DNA of 64,000 bases, from contig CALIDI010000012.1 in the NCBI GenBank assembly GCA_938023035.1, positions 93,211 to 157,210 of the forward strand, in the 5' to 3' direction. Both the position numbers and the translations under genes were made by a program. The first letter of the stretch is position 1. Every line of letters starts with the position of its first letter. The DNA comes from an uncultured Leptolyngbyaceae cyanobacterium (GTDB taxonomy: Bacteria; Cyanobacteriota; Cyanobacteriia; Leptolyngbyales; Leptolyngbyaceae). Of this stretch, positions 61,191-64,000 are shown one piece after another. The notes beneath the pieces are model-generated. The model was given only the letters and a program-made list of their open reading frames with translations, was not told the DNA's origin and searched no databases.

Positions 61191-61762
61191 GGCGAGGAAG
61201 GTAGATATTGATAGTATAAATGTACCAAATGCCACATCCCTAGCCTACGTACTGACCATGAAGATTTGCTGAAGCTATCGGCATAACACCCCTTGGCAAG
61301 CATATTGTGCAGATCAAGATCTAGATAAATACCTCTATTAGGGTTATTATCACGACTCAATTCAGCATAACTGCCGAATTCAGGCAGATAGCCCGACAGA
61401 TTTTTGTATAACACTCCGATTTGGGTAGTTATGCCGATAATGTTCGGTATAACTCCTCTCAGAGGAGGTGATATGCGACTCTGATTCTGGCTAACTACCC
61501 TGCTGCGGGATGTTAGACGGAATTTAGGAAGGAAAGTCAGTATAAGCAGTAGTTATGCCGCTGAGTCTTCTGTTTGGACACAGCCGAGAGATTGTTTCAG
61601 TTCGTATTAACATACGGAGAGATTTATGCCTTCCTATCAGAATGATCCTGTCATTTCCAGAACAACTACACCTTCTGGAACAGAAAACTACAACGGTGGA
61701 ATTTATGGGGAAAGTCTCAGTACAGGACAAAAACTTGCAAAATGGGAACAGGAAAGGGGTTC
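61191..61762. other. Intergenic region with an inverted-repeat cluster, next to the dead integrase
   Basis: Between the integrase start and the broken IS4-type transposase. It is AT-rich and contains several copies of a GTTATGCCGA-type motif (listed separately) and a GTTAGAC at 61512-61518 next to CTAAC at 61491-61495. No gene is visible. An attI site or cassette remnant might be expected here. Confidence 0.45.
61276..61560. repeat. Cluster of GTTATGCCGA-type half-sites in both orientations
   Basis: Copies: TATCGGCATAAC (61276-61287), GCATAACTGCCGAA (61365-61378), GTTATGCCGATAA (61428-61440) facing TCGGTATAAC (61444-61453), and GTTATGCCG (61552-61560). The central pair forms a near-perfect inverted repeat with a six-base spacer, the geometry of a tyrosine-recombinase core site. 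A further inverted pair CTGCC/GGCAG lies at 61371-61386. Confidence 0.55.
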
Positions 61763-62825
61763 ATGAAAATTATCACATTTTTTAACCACGAAACCCTCTT
61801 CGAGATGCTTTGCGCCCTCATTGAACTTGGCATGGAGCAAGATTGAGCGTTGTTGCTGCCCTTCTGATTGCACTGCTGCGAGTTAAGACTGTGAACTTGA
61901 GTGAGTTGGCAACCGCCTTCAGTGGCAAAGCGCACACCGATTCTCATTACAAACGCCTGCAACGCTTCTTTCGTCATTACGAACTCAATTATGCTGAGAT
62001 TGCTCAAGCGGTTGTGGCACTGATGGCAAAGAACCATGGGTCCTTTCAATCGACCGAACCGAATGGCAGTTTGGGGATTGTGTCTTCAATATCCTGATGC
62101 TAGGAGTTGTCCATGAAGGTGTTGCCTTTCCTTGAGTCTGGTGCCTGCTGGATAAGCGAGGTAATTCCAACAGTGTTGAACGGATGGAGTTGTTCAACCA
62201 ATTTCTAGAGCGCTTTGGTGATCGAGAGGTTGCCTGCCTGACTGCCGACCGAGAGTTTGTGGGTAAAGCCTGGTTTGGTTATTTACTCGATGATCCACTC
62301 ATCCCGTTTCGGATTCGCATTCGAGAAAATCACAAGCTCAGTGATGGTCGTGTCAATCTGCGAGTCAGTGTTTTGTTTGCTGATTTACCTGTAGGACAGA
62401 CTAAAGTTCTGCGTCATCAGCGGTGGTTGTGGGGCCATTGGGTGTACATTGCAGCCATGCGGTTAGAAGATGACTCGCTACTGGTCGTTGCAACTCAAAG
62501 CAAACCGAAATCAGCGATCAGTGATTATGCCAAAAGAGGGTCAATTGAAACATTATTTGGCATTTTCAAGACTCGTGGATTTTGTTTAGAATCGACGCAT
62601 CTGACGGACGCTGAGCGCCTGAGTAAACTGTTAGCCCTGCTGTCCTTAGCCCTGTGCTGGGCGTTCTTAACTGGAGAGTGGTTGCAACAATTCAAGCCGA
62701 TCACAATTAAAAAGCATGGACGTAGAGCCAAGAGCATTTTTCGTTATGGTTTTGACCATCTCCGAAACATTGTGCTGAACCTGGCACAGAAAATCGATCA
62801 GTTCTTGGAGGTTCTACCAGGGTAA
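61763..62825 (+). pseudogene. IS4-family transposase, frameshifted
   Basis: Fragments in different frames join to one DDE transposase. Residues VVAALLIALLRVKTVNLSELATAFSG and the KRLQRFFRHYELNY segment (from 61843) are the N-terminal part. After a shift near 62036 the catalytic core reads VLSIDRTEWQFGD, then a TGA near 62133 (FP-stop-VWCLLDKRG), then ERMELFNQFLERFGDREVACLTADREFVGKAW, with the second catalytic Asp in TADREF, and the YAKRGSIETLFGIFKTRGF block carrying the Glu. The first 27 codons from 61763 may belong to it in a third frame. At least one shift and one stop make it inactive. Confidence 0.8.
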
Positions 62826-62842
62826 ACGCATCAAAAATCTGG

Positions 62843-63991
62843 TCAGGAATGTGCCTCAGACTGCGGCATACTGGCGCTGAGAATTTGCAGCATAAACTGG
62901 TCGTCTAGCCCTGCTCGATAGCGTTTCATCGCCAAACTGCCTTTCGATGGCTCCTGGCGCAGAAGGTTGAGTGCCAATCGACGCAGTACACTCCTGTTCT
63001 GGGGAGCATGGTCTTTGCGAATGCGCGAAGCATCCTCGTTGAACACCACGTCCAGGCACCAATGGAGCTGATTTTCAACGCCCCAATGGGCGCGAATATA
63101 GCGAGCGAAGGTTTGGGCATCCGTGCTGAGCGAACTGAGGAAGTAGCGGGTCTCGACGGTGTCCTTGTTCCACAAGCGCCGCTGCGAATGGACGACAACC
63201 AAACTTTGCAAGCCTGCCCATTGCTCCAACTGGTCTTTGGAAAACACCTGGGTTGCCGGAATCTGCCAGATTGTCCTCGACTCGATGCGATGGTGTCCCG
63301 TCTCCGTTTCCTGATGCTGAGTGTGTTCTACGTCCTCCCATTGACGTGCTTGAGCGGTTTCAAATCCAGCTTGTGCCTGCGCTAACAGGGTTGGGTGATT
63401 GCCCTTGAGCGCCAGAATATAATCTGCGTCTCCCGTTGTGATCTGCTCGGCAATCGCGCTTTGTGTGCCCATCGCATCAATGCTGACAAGGCAACCCGCC
63501 AGCGCTAACTGTTCGAGCAACACAGGGATAGCCGTAATTTCGTTGGACTTTGAGTCCACAGAGCACTGTCCCAGCACCAGTCGGTGCTCACTTGCCCATG
63601 CACTCACCAGTTGCAGGGCTTTGCTCCCCCCTTCTCGGTCGTAGGAACCTTTGGCGGTTTTGCCATCAATCGCAATCAGTTCAGCCTCCAGAGTGGATAC
63701 CAGTGCGCTTATCCACTGCTGGAAACTTGCCTCAAGCGCTTTCGGGTCGAGTCGGGCAAAGACACGGGCGAAGGTATCGTGCGAAGGAATCCCGTTGGGT
63801 AGGGCCAGGAAGGTTTCGAGCCAAGTGCGTTTAGCATTGCCGTAGGTCTCAATTGCCACCCAACCGTCTGCTCCAGACAGCACGGCAAACAAAGCGATAG
63901 TGATAATGTCTAGCAGTTGGTGGGCACGAGTGCGCTCTACACGCGGATCGGGGATCTGTCCGAAACACTGCTCCAGACACGATTGCAGCAT
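62843..63991 (-). mobile_element. ISAs1-family transposase, intact
   Basis: The 382-residue protein has the ISAs1 features: the N-terminal IPDPRVERTRAHQLLDIITIALFAVLSGADGW helix-turn-helix-like part, AIDGKTAKGSYD with the first catalytic Asp, LVSIDAMGTQ with the second, and the long HWGVENQLHWCLDVVFNEDASRIR block containing the Glu. No lesion is visible, so the element may be active. It lies 18 bases after the IS4-type pseudogene in the opposite direction and is cut by the window end, so its right inverted repeat cannot be seen. The left end should lie near 62826-62842. Confidence 0.92.
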
Positions 63992-64000
63992 TTCTCGGTT

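Noticed and set aside
61276..61560. attC cassette array
   Set aside because: Only one GTTRRRY-type core with a poor partner is visible, and the repeated half-sites do not follow the attC layout; kept only as a candidate recombination region.

Overview
This window is cyanobacterial chromosome. It carries photosystem I and II core genes, a phycobilisome core linker (apcE), form IB Rubisco with rbcX between rbcL and rbcS, a plant/cyanobacterial-type glycerate kinase, and many copies of the HIP1 octamer GCGATCGC. Photosynthesis genes, a four-repeat ApcE and dispersed repeats suggest a filamentous, Leptolyngbya-like lineage; that placement is inference.

Layout. 1-9315 (all minus strand) is one edge of a far-red light photoacclimation (FaRLiP) cluster. 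The order of transcription is rfpB (REC/winged-helix regulator), rfpA (knotless phytochrome histidine kinase) and rfpC (CheY-like), with overlapping reading frames, then a variant psbA, a variant psaA and the start of psaB. The rest of such a cluster would lie to the left of the window. 9316-23100 holds a glycosyltransferase, a large membrane protein, tRNA-Phe, tyrS, a class A penicillin-binding protein, a methyltransferase/PmbA pair, small conserved cyanobacterial proteins and a half-size TauE protein. 23970-28700 carries a MORN-repeat protein and a dnaK3-dnaJ pair whose DnaK has a very long disordered tail. 29233-49687 is accessory and housekeeping: a zinc metalloprotease, a caspase/STAND-NTPase/WD40 protein of 1636 residues, a lipoprotein, an AAA ATPase, glycerate kinase, a type 4 uracil-DNA glycosylase with a sensor kinase, a Ca2+/H+ antiporter with a GT-C glycosyltransferase, and a B12-binding radical SAM protein. 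50516-52968 is rbcL-rbcX-rbcS with a strong terminator. 53103-55904 is a single frame that fuses CobA, HemD and ArgF. apcE (56263-59568) is divergent from it. 60229 to the end is a decayed mobile region: an integron-integrase pseudogene, a cluster of GTTATGCCGA-type inverted repeats, a broken IS4-type transposase and an intact ISAs1-type transposase.

How it works together. RfpA should sense red/far-red light through a bilin on Cys144 and pass phosphate through RfpC to RfpB, which would switch on far-red photosystem paralogs such as the psbA, psaA and psaB genes beside it. The standard light-harvesting and carbon-fixation genes (apcE with its chromophore Cys, rbcLXS, glyK for photorespiration) lie elsewhere in the window. 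A MITE-like repeat of about 150 bp with GCATGTCAC terminal inverted repeats is scattered through the intergenic regions.

The observations I rate highest are the CobA-HemD-ArgF triple fusion, the FaRLiP edge with an Hpt-like segment inside RfpB, and the dead integron integrase beside an array of inverted repeats.
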